Shown here in pieces: positions 1 through 7,957 of a DNA stretch of 19,944 nt (positions are counted from its first letter, which is position 1; every line of letters starts with the position of its first letter). This DNA is from Prevotella sp. UBA6387. GTDB taxonomy: Bacteria > Bacteroidota > Bacteroidia > Bacteroidales > Bacteroidaceae. Location of the stretch: the NCBI GenBank assembly GCA_002437565.1, contig DJQL01000090.1, positions 22,213 to 42,156 of the forward strand. Direction: 5' to 3'. The notes below the pieces were generated by a model. It had not been told where the DNA came from. It worked only from the letters and a program-made list of their open reading frames with translations, and searched no databases. The position numbers were made by a program, and so were the translations under genes.

Positions 1-2334
1 AACGCCGTGTTGGAAAAAGCCGTGGAAGACTCCCAGAAGATGGGCGACGAGTTCGTCTCCGTTGAGCCTGTTTTGCTTGCCCTCTTGCAGGTCAACAGCA
101 CCGTAAGTCGCATACTCAAGGATTCTGGCTGTACGGAGAAGGAAATGACAAAAGCCATCGAGGAGTTGCGTCAGGGACAGAAGGTGCAAAGCCAGAGTGC
201 CGACGACAACTATCAGGCACTGTCGAAATATGCCCGCAACCTTGTGGACGAGGCTCGCAAGGGCAAGCTTGACCCGGTGATAGGTCGTGATGAGGAAATC
301 AGACGTGTGCTTCAGATTCTTTCCCGCCGCACCAAGAACAACCCTATAATAATAGGTGAGCCTGGCACGGGTAAGACGGCAATCGTCGAGGGGCTCGCAG
401 AACGCATTGTGCGTGGTGACGTGCCGGAGAACTTGAAGAACAAGCAGCTCTACTCGCTTGACATGGGTGCGCTTATAGCTGGCGCTAAATACAAGGGCGA
501 GTTTGAGGAACGCCTAAAGAGCGTCATAAAAGAGGTGACCAACGCCAACGGCAACATCATTCTCTTCATTGATGAGATCCACACGCTTGTGGGAGCCGGT
601 GGTGGCGAGGGGGCCATGGATGCCGCCAACATCCTGAAACCAGCCTTGGCAAGAGGTGAACTGAGGGCTATTGGCGCCACGACTCTCAATGAGTATCAAA
701 AATACTTTGAGAAAGACAAGGCCTTGGAACGTCGATTCCAAACCGTCATGGTAGACGAGCCTGACGAGGCAGACGCCATAAGCATTCTTCGAGGCCTGAA
801 GGAAAGGTATGAGAACCATCACAAGGTAAGGATAACCGATGATGCTTGCATAGCCGCGGTGAAACTATCCGAAAGATACATCTCCGACCGTTACCTCCCC
901 GATAAGGCTATCGACCTCATGGATGAGGCAGCCGCAAAGCTTCGTATGGAGCGTGACTCTGAACCTGAGGAACTCGATGAGATATCGCGTAAACTCAAGC
1001 AACTTGAGATTGAGCGCGAGGCCATCAAGCGCGAGGGTGATGATGATAAAATCAAGCAACTTGACAAGGACATTGCCGAGTTGAAGGAGAAAGAGCACTC
1101 TTACAGGGCTAAGTGGGAAGCCGAGAAAGGACTGGTGAACAAGATTCAACAGGACAAGCAAACCATTGAGAGCCTAAAATTTGAGGCTGAGAAAGCTGAG
1201 CGCGAAGGTGACTATGCAAAAGTGGCTGAGATACGATACGGAAAGTTGAAAAACTTGCAAGACGACATAAACTCAGTGCAGTTGCAACTTCATGCCACGC
1301 AGGGTGGTGACGGACTCGTGAGAGAGGAAGTGACCGCTGACGACATAGCGGAGGTCGTGAGCCGGTGGACAGGCATACCCGTCACGAGGATGATGCAGAG
1401 CGAAAGGGAGAAATTGCTTCATCTTGAGGATGAACTTCACAAGCGTGTCGTAGGCCAAGACGAAGCCATAAACGCCGTGGCCGATGCCGTGCGCCGCTCG
1501 CGTGCCGGACTCCAAGACCCGAAGCGCCCAATAGCATCGTTCATATTCCTCGGAACCACTGGTACGGGTAAGACGGAATTGGCAAAGGCCCTTGCCGACT
1601 ACCTGTTCAACGATGAAAACATGATGACGCGAATAGACATGAGCGAATATCAAGAGAAATTCTCGGTGACAAGGCTCATTGGCGCGCCTCCGGGGTACGT
1701 TGGCTACGATGAAGGTGGACAGCTTACCGAGGCCGTACGCCGCAAACCATATAGCGTGGTGTTGTTCGACGAGATAGAGAAGGCCCATCCTGACGTGTTT
1801 AACATTCTCTTGCAGGTGCTCGATGATGGCAGGTTGACCGACAACAAAGGCCGCACGGTGAACTTCAAGAACACTATCATCATCATGACGTCTAACCTTG
1901 GCTCCCAGTATATCCAGTCGCGTTTTGCCGACTTAAGCGATAGCAATCGCGACTTGGTAATCAAGGACACGCGCAACCATGTGATGGACATGCTGAAGAA
2001 GACCATACGCCCTGAGTTCCTCAACCGTATCGATGACATAATAATGTTTCTGCCATTGACCAAGGAGCAAATAGGCAAGGTCGTGACATTGCAGATGAAT
2101 CGTGTCGCCAAGATGCTTGAGACCCAAGGCTTCACTTTGAAGTGGACTCCAAAAGCCATAGAATGGCTCGCCAACGTTGGCTACGATCCTGAGTTTGGTG
2201 CCCGCCCTGTGAAGCGCGCCATACAAGACTACGTGCTCAACGACCTCTCAAAGCAGATTCTTGCCGAGAAAGTGTTGCGCGACAAGCCAATAGTAATCGA
2301 CGCGGATGCCAATGGCATGAAGTTCAGCAACTAA
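1..2334 (+). CDS. clpB: ATP-dependent disaggregase ClpB, 5'-truncated by the window edge
   Basis: ClpB is a hexameric AAA+ disaggregase that, with DnaK, pulls proteins out of aggregates after heat stress. The frame is open from base 1, so the gene starts upstream; 777 residues are visible and roughly 85-90 N-terminal residues are missing compared with the usual ~860. In order: the end of the Clp N domain, then NBD1 with Walker A GEPGTGKT (bases 355-378) and Walker B ending FIDEIHTLVGAG (about 568-603). A charged coiled-coil middle domain follows (about 940-1290), which separates ClpB from ClpA and ClpC. NBD2 has Walker A GTTGTGKT (1552-1575; GPTGVGKT is more usual), the pore loop GYVGYDEGG, Walker B VVLFDEIEKAHPD and sensor region FLNRIDD. 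The gene ends in TAA just before a strong terminator. Its promoter lies outside the window. Identity is very secure. Confidence 0.97.
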   Translation, partial: NAVLEKAVEDSQKMGDEFVSVEPVLLALLQVNSTVSRILKDSGCTEKEMTKAIEELRQGQKVQSQSADDNYQALSKYARNLVDEARKGKLDPVIGRDEEIRRVLQILSRRTKNNPIIIGEPGTGKTAIVEGLAERIVRGDVPENLKNKQLYSLDMGALIAGAKYKGEFEERLKSVIKEVTNANGNIILFIDEIHTLVGAGGGEGAMDAANILKPALARGELRAIGATTLNEYQKYFEKDKALERRFQTVMVDEPDEADAISILRGLKERYENHHKVRITDDACIAAVKLSERYISDRYLPDKAIDLMDEAAAKLRMERDSEPEELDEISRKLKQLEIEREAIKREGDDDKIKQLDKDIAELKEKEHSYRAKWEAEKGLVNKIQQDKQTIESLKFEAEKAEREGDYAKVAEIRYGKLKNLQDDINSVQLQLHATQGGDGLVREEVTADDIAEVVSRWTGIPVTRMMQSEREKLLHLEDELHKRVVGQDEAINAVADAVRRSRAGLQDPKRPIASFIFLGTTGTGKTELAKALADYLFNDENMMTRIDMSEYQEKFSVTRLIGAPPGYVGYDEGGQLTEAVRRKPYSVVLFDEIEKAHPDVFNILLQVLDDGRLTDNKGRTVNFKNTIIIMTSNLGSQYIQSRFADLSDSNRDLVIKDTRNHVMDMLKKTIRPEFLNRIDDIIMFLPLTKEQIGKVVTLQMNRVAKMLETQGFTLKWTPKAIEWLANVGYDPEFGARPVKRAIQDYVLNDLSKQILAEKVLRDKPIVIDADANGMKFSN

Positions 2335-2373
2335 AAGGCAACAAGCAATTGTTTTTAGAGATAAATAAAATAG

Positions 2374-2414
2374 AAAAGTCGCAAGGCGTTTTTAAGCGTC
2401 TTGCGACTTTTTTT
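2374..2414 (+). terminator. Rho-independent terminator of clpB
   Basis: The arms 2374-2388 and 2397-2411 pair over about 15 bp with a single G-U, around an 8-nt loop. The stem core is AAGTCGCAAG/CTTGCGACTT, and seven T run through 2408-2414. It lies 40 bp after the clpB stop. The A-rich left flank means it might also work weakly on the opposite strand for the converging araC-family transcript. Confidence 0.9.
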
Positions 2415-2437
2415 GTATGTTTTATAGAGACATCGGC

Positions 2438-2520
2438 TTTACGCTTAAATCGCATCGCGATTCAAGCGTAAAGGCGACACGATTCAAGCGTAAAGGCGAC
2501 ACGATTCAAGCGTAAAGGCA
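2438..2520. repeat. Three tandem 22-bp repeats preceded by an inverted copy
   Basis: Direct units begin at 2458, 2480 and 2502. The first two are identical over 22 bp and the third matches for 19 bp before diverging. The unit starts CGATTCAAGCGTAAAGGCGA. A 15-nt inverted copy at 2438-2452 matches the start of the unit in reverse complement with one mismatch, so 2438-2472 can fold into a 14-of-15-bp hairpin with a 5-nt loop. No T-run follows on either strand, so it is not an obvious terminator. It sits between the converging clpB and araC-type genes. Confidence 0.85.
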
Positions 2521-2531
2521 AAAGGGAGCAA

Positions 2532-3425
2532 TCACAATGCGGCACGTCGGTATTCGGAAGGTGTGCGTCCCGTTCGCGCCTTGAAGAAACGCACGAAATG
2601 CTGTGGATACTCAAAGCCCAGCCTCATGCTCACTTGCGTGATAGTCAGCGAGTCGTCGCTTAGCAACTGCTTGGCCTGGCGAAGCACTCGGTCGTTGATA
2701 TATTCTTTTGCTGTTTTGCCAGTCTCGGTTTTTACAAGTTCACCGAAATATTTGGCAGAATAGCAACACTTATCCGCAAAGTAAGCCACAGATGGAAGTC
2801 CCTCACGTGTGGCATTGTTTGCAATGTAATTGTCAAGAAGCGAGGTGAACTTCTTCACCACCGAATGGTTAATTTCCTCACGGGTCACGAACTGCCTATC
2901 GTAGAATCGCAGGCAGTAGTTGAGCAGAAGCTCGATATTGCTAACTATCAACTCCTTGGAGTGCTTGTCGATACCACGATGGAGTTCTTGGCTTATCATG
3001 TCGAGAACTCCACGGAATATATTTATCTCACCACATGATAGATGTAGAGCCTCGCTTGACGTATAGTCGAAAAACTCATATCGGCTGATATTCCTGCCCA
3101 GTGCCGTGCGGTTGAGCAAGTCGGGATGGAACACCAATGCCGTCCACCGTGGATAAGTGACATTTGGCACAGGCTCCACGTGAACCACTTGGCCAGGTGC
3201 GAAACTCGTCACCGTCATCTCGTCGAAATCGTATGGCGTGCGGCCATACGACAGCTTGCACCCCTTGTTCTCTTTTAAGAAGAGGGCATAAATACCATAG
3301 TGGTTTATGGCTTCCACGATTTCGCTCTTGTGCTCATAGCTCGCGACACTCACCAGTGGATGCAATGTCTCAAGCCCAAAGCAATCGTTAAACTCCTGCA
3401 CCGAATTGATATATCGTTCAGTCAT
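2532..3425 (-). CDS. AraC/XylS-family transcriptional regulator
   Basis: A 297-residue cytoplasmic DNA-binding regulator. The C-terminal ~100 residues are a clear AraC double helix-turn-helix. The first HTH lies around residues 212-232 (VAYFADKCCYSAKYFGELVK). The second lies around 261-283, with the family signature reading GFEYPQHFVRFFKARTGRTPSEYR to residue 293. The N-terminal ~190 residues look like a cupin-type sensing domain with little recognisable sequence, so the ligand cannot be read. It is the last of three leftward genes: its start is 78 bp past the stop of the CMD-cupin gene. The gap shows no good Bacteroidetes promoter, so co-transcription is possible. By position it is a candidate regulator of the two genes upstream of it. 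That role is inference; membership of the family is not in doubt. Confidence 0.9.
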   Translation of the reverse strand: MTERYINSVQEFNDCFGLETLHPLVSVASYEHKSEIVEAINHYGIYALFLKENKGCKLSYGRTPYDFDEMTVTSFAPGQVVHVEPVPNVTYPRWTALVFHPDLLNRTALGRNISRYEFFDYTSSEALHLSCGEINIFRGVLDMISQELHRGIDKHSKELIVSNIELLLNYCLRFYDRQFVTREEINHSVVKKFTSLLDNYIANNATREGLPSVAYFADKCCYSAKYFGELVKTETGKTAKEYINDRVLRQAKQLLSDDSLTITQVSMRLGFEYPQHFVRFFKARTGRTPSEYRRAAL

Positions 3426-3503
3426 GTTATAATTTAAGATAATGACATTAATCGTTGTTAAGCTTTTGAATCCAATTGTTTAGCTTTTTTGTTGCGTGAT
3501 TTG

Positions 3504-4319
3504 TCATTTGAGCTTGCCGTATTCCTCATCGCTCACAGGTTCCAGCCATTCGTTGGAAACATTCTCGCCCGATACTGAGAAAGCGAGATGGGCAAACCAG
3601 CTGTCTTTTGCCGCTCCGTGCCAATGCTTAACACCAGCTGGAATGTGGATGACGGTGCCAGGAAGTATCTCCTGTGCCGCCTTGCCCTCCTCTTGGTACC
3701 ATCCACGTCCGGCAACGCCAACCAGCATCTGCCCTCCGCCCTTTGTGGCATGGTGGATATGCCAGTTGTTGCGGCAACCAGGCTCAAAAGTGACATTAGA
3801 GAAGCCCACTTGCTCTTTCGAAATAGGGGCGAGATAGCTTTGTCCCTTGAAATATTTGGCGTAAGCCACGTTGGGCTCGCCTATCGGGAATATCATCATG
3901 CGCTGGAATGTAGCCTTGGCATCATCTCCTTTCACGTCTTCTGCCCAAACTTCCTTGGCAAGGTTGAATGCTGCCCATGCCTTTGGCCATCCCGCATAGA
4001 AAGCTATGTGGGTGATGATTTCAGCCACCTCGGTTCGGGTTATGCCATTAGCCTTGGCTGTTTGGAGGTGATATTTCAATGAGCTGTCGGTGATGCCTTG
4101 ACTGATGAGCGAGGTGATAGTCACCAGGCTGCGGTCTCTCAATGAGAGAAGGTCGTTTCGGCTCCATACCTCGCCAAAGAGGACATCATCGTTGAGATGG
4201 GCAAACTCTGGGGCGAAACTTCCCAACTGAGTGCGCCCTGCCGTCTGTGTAATTTTCTTTTGCGCCATAATTCCAATCGTCATTAAAAATAAAGTTGTGA
4301 GCAGGATAGTTCTCTTCAT
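3504..4319 (-). CDS. Exported carboxymuconolactone decarboxylase-like/cupin fusion protein
   Basis: 271 residues. Residues 1-20 form a Sec signal peptide (Lys-Arg, hydrophobic run LLTTLFLMTIGIMA, likely cut near Ala19-Gln20), so the product is probably periplasmic. Residues ~35-130 match the carboxymuconolactone decarboxylase (CMD) fold, with the helix EVAEIITHIAFYAGWPKAWAA at 97-117. The CxxC pair of the peroxidase branch (AhpD) is absent, so an AhpD-type redox role is unlikely. Residues ~170-250 are a cupin: motif 1 has HIHH at 187-190 but Gly where the family's metal-binding Glu usually sits, and motif 2 has PAG..HWH at 227-234. These His residues suggest a metal site. The substrate is unknown; gamma-CMD activity in protocatechuate breakdown is not expected here. 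It begins 9 bp after the Dxs-like gene stops, so the two are almost certainly one transcript. Confidence 0.85.
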   Translation of the reverse strand: MKRTILLTTLFLMTIGIMAQKKITQTAGRTQLGSFAPEFAHLNDDVLFGEVWSRNDLLSLRDRSLVTITSLISQGITDSSLKYHLQTAKANGITRTEVAEIITHIAFYAGWPKAWAAFNLAKEVWAEDVKGDDAKATFQRMMIFPIGEPNVAYAKYFKGQSYLAPISKEQVGFSNVTFEPGCRNNWHIHHATKGGGQMLVGVAGRGWYQEEGKAAQEILPGTVIHIPAGVKHWHGAAKDSWFAHLAFSVSGENVSNEWLEPVSDEEYGKLK

Positions 4320-4328
4320 AAAGCCAGT

Positions 4329-6116
4329 TTATCCAAGCACACTTATGACATCTTCCACAATCTGCTCATCGAGCAAACGGTTGTCGGACAAGAGTTTGCT
4401 CACGTCGAAGCGGTCGTAAAGTCCCTTCTTGATGCCACCCACTAACACCTTAATGTCCGAAGGCCCATAGTAGGAGGCGATGCGCTCGCCGAATCCGCCG
4501 TCCTTGGAGCCGTCCTCAAGTGTAACCACAAGTTGATGGTTAGCCTTTAGAGATTCGAGAGTGTCAGTGTCCACGTCGTTCAGGTAGCGAGGATTGATGA
4601 GTGTGGCGTCGATGCCTTTTTGGGCAAGCAAGCGGACTACGTTCTCACCTTTCTGATAGAACGATCCTGCGGCTATTATAGCCACTTCTTTTCCATGGTG
4701 AACCACCTTGTATTTAGGCTCATAACCATAATCGGAATCCACTTCTTCAGAAGTATGGATAACGCCATTGCTCGGCATACGTAGCGCGATGGGGTTCTTG
4801 TCTTGCCTAATGGCCCAGCGCAACATGGCAAAATATTCCTCGCAAGTGGTCGGGGCGAGATAGATAAGCCCTGGAATACTGCATAGCATGGGAATGTCGA
4901 AGAGACAGATGTGCGTGATGTCGTTCATCGAGTTTACGCCACCACCTACAACGTTGATTACAGCAGGATTGGAGTTGATGCAGATGTCTTGCGCGATTTG
5001 GTCGTAAGTGCGCTGAATGAAGGTGCTATAAACAGTCCAAACCGGACGCAGTCCACCCTTAGCCATGCCGGATATCATGGCCGCGGCCTGTTCCTCAGCG
5101 ATGCCCATGTCGATGTGTTGGGCACCCGCTTGCTTACGTTTCTCCGGAGTGAAGCCTGCGGCAGTAGGCGTGCCGGCTGTTACGGCGATGAGAGTCTTGT
5201 CTTGCTTCATCTCGCGCAGCATCCAGCCGCTTAAGAGCTGTCCATAGTCCTCACATGGAGTAACCACGGGTACAGAGCCATCATCGTTTCTGCGTGGACG
5301 GCTTCCGTCTTCCAGGTTGAAAGGCATTCCCCAATGCCATGCCTCCTTGTTGGCCACGGCTGGAGCGTATCCATGTCCTTTCTCGGTGTGGATGTGCACA
5401 ACAGTAGGCTTTTGAGTGCCTTTCACGCTCTTGAACACCTCGATGAGCTTCTCAATGTCGTTGCCTTCTTCCAAGTACTTGTATTCGAAGCCCCAAGCCT
5501 TGAACCAGTTGTGCTCACAGGTGCCATGGCTTTCTCGCAGAGCACGCAAGTTCTTGTAGATTCCGCCATGATTCTCGGCGATTGACATCTCGTTGTCATT
5601 CACCACGATAATGATTCCCGTGCCAAGCTCCGAAGCCTCGTCAAGACCCTCAAAGGCTTCGCCACCTGACAGGGAGCCATCACCGATGATGGCGATGATG
5701 TTCTCGTGCGTCCCCTTGATGTCGCGTGCCTTCTGCAGGCCAGTGGCAAGACTTATGGAGGTGGAAGTGTGTCCCACCTCAAAGTTGTCATACTCCGGGC
5801 ATTCCGATGGAGATGAATAGCCACTGATGGCATTCATGTCGTCCACATCGCCAAGGAATCCAGACGCGCGCCCGGTGAGCACCTTGTGAGGGTAGCTTTG
5901 GTGGCTCACGTCGAACACGAACTTGTCTTTTGGCGCGTCGAACACGTAGTGCAGAGCCACCGTAGCCTCCACGAAACCAAGGTTAGGCCCCACATGGCCT
6001 CCATGCTTGCTCACACGGTTCAGCACGGCCTGCCTTGTCTCGTCCGCCACAGTCTGCAACGCTTTCAAGTCCAGCTTTTTCAAGTCTGCTGGCGACTTAA
6101 TCTTCTCTATGTACAT
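4329..6116 (-). CDS. Dxs-like thiamine-diphosphate transketolase-family enzyme
   Basis: 595 residues, slightly shorter than typical DXS (~620-640). The architecture is that of 1-deoxy-D-xylulose-5-phosphate synthase. The N-terminal part has GGH at 39-41, DVSHQSYPHK at 69-78, and the ThDP/Mg motif GDGSLSGG (145-152) to NDNEMSI (173-179). A pyrimidine-binding domain has the cofactor-activating Glu in GIAEE (Glu341), and a transketolase C-terminal domain follows. The stretch that in DXS reads about DRAG..GADG.THHG is here VVGGGVNSMNDITHI (389-403). The active-site Arg aligns with Gly and the Asp with Asn, while one His (402) remains. I therefore call it Dxs-like rather than dxs; it may be a paralogue with another acceptor. 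AGGA stands 2 nt before the ATG. It leads the CMD-cupin gene by 9 bp. Automated annotation would probably call it DXS. Confidence 0.8.
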   Translation of the reverse strand: MYIEKIKSPADLKKLDLKALQTVADETRQAVLNRVSKHGGHVGPNLGFVEATVALHYVFDAPKDKFVFDVSHQSYPHKVLTGRASGFLGDVDDMNAISGYSSPSECPEYDNFEVGHTSTSISLATGLQKARDIKGTHENIIAIIGDGSLSGGEAFEGLDEASELGTGIIIVVNDNEMSIAENHGGIYKNLRALRESHGTCEHNWFKAWGFEYKYLEEGNDIEKLIEVFKSVKGTQKPTVVHIHTEKGHGYAPAVANKEAWHWGMPFNLEDGSRPRRNDDGSVPVVTPCEDYGQLLSGWMLREMKQDKTLIAVTAGTPTAAGFTPEKRKQAGAQHIDMGIAEEQAAAMISGMAKGGLRPVWTVYSTFIQRTYDQIAQDICINSNPAVINVVGGGVNSMNDITHICLFDIPMLCSIPGLIYLAPTTCEEYFAMLRWAIRQDKNPIALRMPSNGVIHTSEEVDSDYGYEPKYKVVHHGKEVAIIAAGSFYQKGENVVRLLAQKGIDATLINPRYLNDVDTDTLESLKANHQLVVTLEDGSKDGGFGERIASYYGPSDIKVLVGGIKKGLYDRFDVSKLLSDNRLLDEQIVEDVISVLG

Positions 6117-6171
6117 ATCCTATCTTGTTATATATTATATTCTTTATTTGTCATGTTTGGTTCCACGATTG

Positions 6172-6179
6172 CAAAATTA
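6172..6179 (-). promoter_or_regulatory. Candidate -7 box for the dxs-like operon
   Basis: The minus strand reads TAATTTTG followed by CAATC, matching the Bacteroidetes TAnnTTTG -7 element. Transcription would start near 6165, giving a leader of about 50 nt. I see no good TTTG at the expected distance upstream, so support is the -7 box and position only. Confidence 0.45.
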
Positions 6180-6308
6180 CACATATTGCTGATATCTTCG
6201 CATACCACAACTTCAGATTGACTTACCAAAATTGCCTTTTTTCAATGCGTTATACGAGTTTTAGGTATCTTTGACATGACAGGATGACTCTTCCTTGCTT
6301 TTTTTTCG

Positions 6309-6316
6309 TAAATTTG
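6309..6316 (+). promoter_or_regulatory. Candidate -7 box for the helicase gene
   Basis: TAAATTTG followed by CACC fits the Bacteroidetes TAnnTTTG(C) element. A second match, TATCTTTG, lies at 6266-6273. Neither has a clean TTTG 19-21 bp upstream, so which is used cannot be decided from sequence. Confidence 0.4.
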
Positions 6317-6432
6317 CACCAAATCGAGCACACCTTTTATTGAAGAGGAATGAAGAGAGCTGTGAGTCATTCATAGCCATGAAGCCCGTTCGAAGATGGT
6401 GACAAAAAGACTGACAAAAAATCTTAACGATA

Positions 6433-7755
6433 ATGGATACAGACAAGATAACAGAAAAATTGGGCATAACCATGAGCCAAATGCAGCGAACTGCCGCCGC
6501 TGCCATTATTAAAGGCTCAGGCAACGTGGAAGTGCTAAGCCCAACAGGTAGTGGCAAGACACTCGCTTATCTTCTTCCGCTTGCACAGCTTATAGACACT
6601 AAATCAGACGAGCTTCAAGCCGTAGTGATAGTACCGGGCAGAGAGCTTGCCATACAATCGGCAGAAGTTTTGGCCAGCCTTAAAGCTGGCGTTCGAGGGT
6701 ATGCCTGTCATGGTGGTCGTTCTGCCATGGAAGAGCATCGCGAGTTGCGCAAGGTAGCGCCACATGTGGTTTTCGCCACACCAGGAAGACTTAACGACCA
6801 TTTGGACAAGGCCAACGTTGACCCAAGTGGTGTGAGATGGATTGTGATAGACGAATTCGACAAATGCCTACAAATGGGATTTGCCGACGAGATGAACCAT
6901 GCCATGGAACGCATGCCAAAGACGGCTCGCCGCATATTTCTTTCTGCGACAAACATGGCTGACGACGACAGGGCAAACGGAGAACTGTCGCCGGTGGGGT
7001 TCCATGTCGTGGATTTTCTTGAAAACAGTGATGAGAATGACCGCGTAAAGATAAATATCGTGCACAGTCCCGACAAGGACAAGCTGCGAACGCTTGCCAA
7101 CCTACTTGCCTGTTTTGGTGACGATAGTACCATTGTATTCCTGAATTATCGTGACAGTGTGGAACGAACGGCAGATTTTCTCAGAGACGAAGGCTTTTCT
7201 TTGGCGGCTTATCATGGCGGCCTTGACCAGCGTCAACGAGAAGAGGCTATCTATCGTTTCGCCAACGGAAGCGCAAACATATTGATAAGCACAAATCTTG
7301 GCAGTCGTGGACTTGACATACCTAATGTAAGGAATATCGTGCACTATCATCTGCCAGAGACGCAAGAAGACTATATCCATCGAGTGGGACGCACGGCACG
7401 ATGGGACAAGACCGGCGAAGCGTATTTTATATTAAGCGAAGACGAGAATCTCCCTGATTATGTGGATGCCACGGTATGTGATTTCGAGTTTCCGGAAAAC
7501 TTGCCGGCACCGGCCAAAGCGCGTATGGCCACACTCTACATTGGCAAAGGCAAAAAGGACAAGGTGTCAAAAGGCGATATCTTGGGATTCTTGTGTAAGA
7601 CAGGTGGGCTGAAAGGCGCAGAAATAGGACGCATAGACGTTTACGACTATTATGCTTATGCGGCAGTAGACAACAGAAAACTAAACTCGGTGCTGAAAAA
7701 CGTGCAGGGTTGTAAAATCAAAGGGAAACGCACGAAAGTGGAGGAGATGAGATGA
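6433..7755 (+). CDS. DEAD-box RNA helicase with DbpA-type RNA-binding C-terminus
   Basis: A 440-residue ATP-dependent RNA helicase. RecA-like domain 1 has motif I SPTGSGKT (36-43), motif Ia PGREL (68-72), TPGR (116-119), motif II DEFD (140-143) and motif III SATN (171-174). Domain 2 has YHGGLDQRQRE (260-270), STNLGSRGLDIP (286-297) and motif VI HRVGRTAR (316-323). Residues ~366-440 resemble the DbpA RNA-binding domain (TLYIGKGKKDKV, then GDILGFL, then IGRIDVYD). In E. coli DbpA that domain targets 23S rRNA hairpin 92, so a role in large-subunit assembly is a reasonable inference. Motif II reads DEFD rather than DEAD. It is transcribed away from the dxs-like gene, and serC follows after 202 bp without a visible terminator. 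Confidence 0.88.
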   Translation: MDTDKITEKLGITMSQMQRTAAAAIIKGSGNVEVLSPTGSGKTLAYLLPLAQLIDTKSDELQAVVIVPGRELAIQSAEVLASLKAGVRGYACHGGRSAMEEHRELRKVAPHVVFATPGRLNDHLDKANVDPSGVRWIVIDEFDKCLQMGFADEMNHAMERMPKTARRIFLSATNMADDDRANGELSPVGFHVVDFLENSDENDRVKINIVHSPDKDKLRTLANLLACFGDDSTIVFLNYRDSVERTADFLRDEGFSLAAYHGGLDQRQREEAIYRFANGSANILISTNLGSRGLDIPNVRNIVHYHLPETQEDYIHRVGRTARWDKTGEAYFILSEDENLPDYVDATVCDFEFPENLPAPAKARMATLYIGKGKKDKVSKGDILGFLCKTGGLKGAEIGRIDVYDYYAYAAVDNRKLNSVLKNVQGCKIKGKRTKVEEMR

Positions 7756-7881
7756 CGGATTGCGACTTTGGCAAAATTTGACAAATAATGAACTGTTTGG
7801 GTGCACAAGTGAATAAGAATGGTATATTTACTGTCTTTTTGTTTCGATTACGCATATAAGCAGTTGTTTTTGTATAAAAAA

Positions 7882-7913
7882 TTTGCATAGGTCAAAATAT
7901 TTAATTAGGTTTG
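7882..7913 (+). promoter_or_regulatory. Promoter of the serC operon (TTTG-N20-TAGGTTTG)
   Basis: TTTG at 7882-7885 and TAGGTTTG at 7906-7913 are separated by 20 bp, a full match to the Bacteroidetes primary-sigma consensus. The start would be near 7920, leaving about 38 nt before the serC ATG. The rest of the 202-bp gap after the helicase (7756-7881) is AT-rich with no ORF or hairpin that I can see. Confidence 0.7.
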
Positions 7914-7957
7914 CAATCTAAAACCAAGAAAATATCAAACCTTTTAAAATAGAAGAT

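Larger units (their letters stand above)
6117..6432. other. Divergent intergenic region with outward promoters
   Basis: 316 bp between the leftward dxs-like gene and the rightward helicase gene. It is AT-rich at the left end and carries -7-type boxes for each direction: one on the minus strand at 6172-6179 and two on the plus strand (6266-6273 and 6309-6316). The last ~115 bp before the helicase start would be an untranslated leader. It holds only trivial ORFs of 8 codons or fewer and no convincing hairpin or riboswitch. Confidence 0.6.

Noticed and set aside
1273..1788. 171-codon open frame antisense to clpB
   Set aside because: It overlaps the essential NBD2 region of clpB on the other strand and has no sign of its own expression.
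2438..2520. CRISPR array
   Set aside because: The 22-bp units abut each other with no spacers, there are fewer than three full copies, and no cas gene is near.
3588..4082. 164-codon open frame antisense to the CMD-cupin gene
   Set aside because: The opposite strand encodes recognisable CMD and cupin motifs, and this frame resembles no family.
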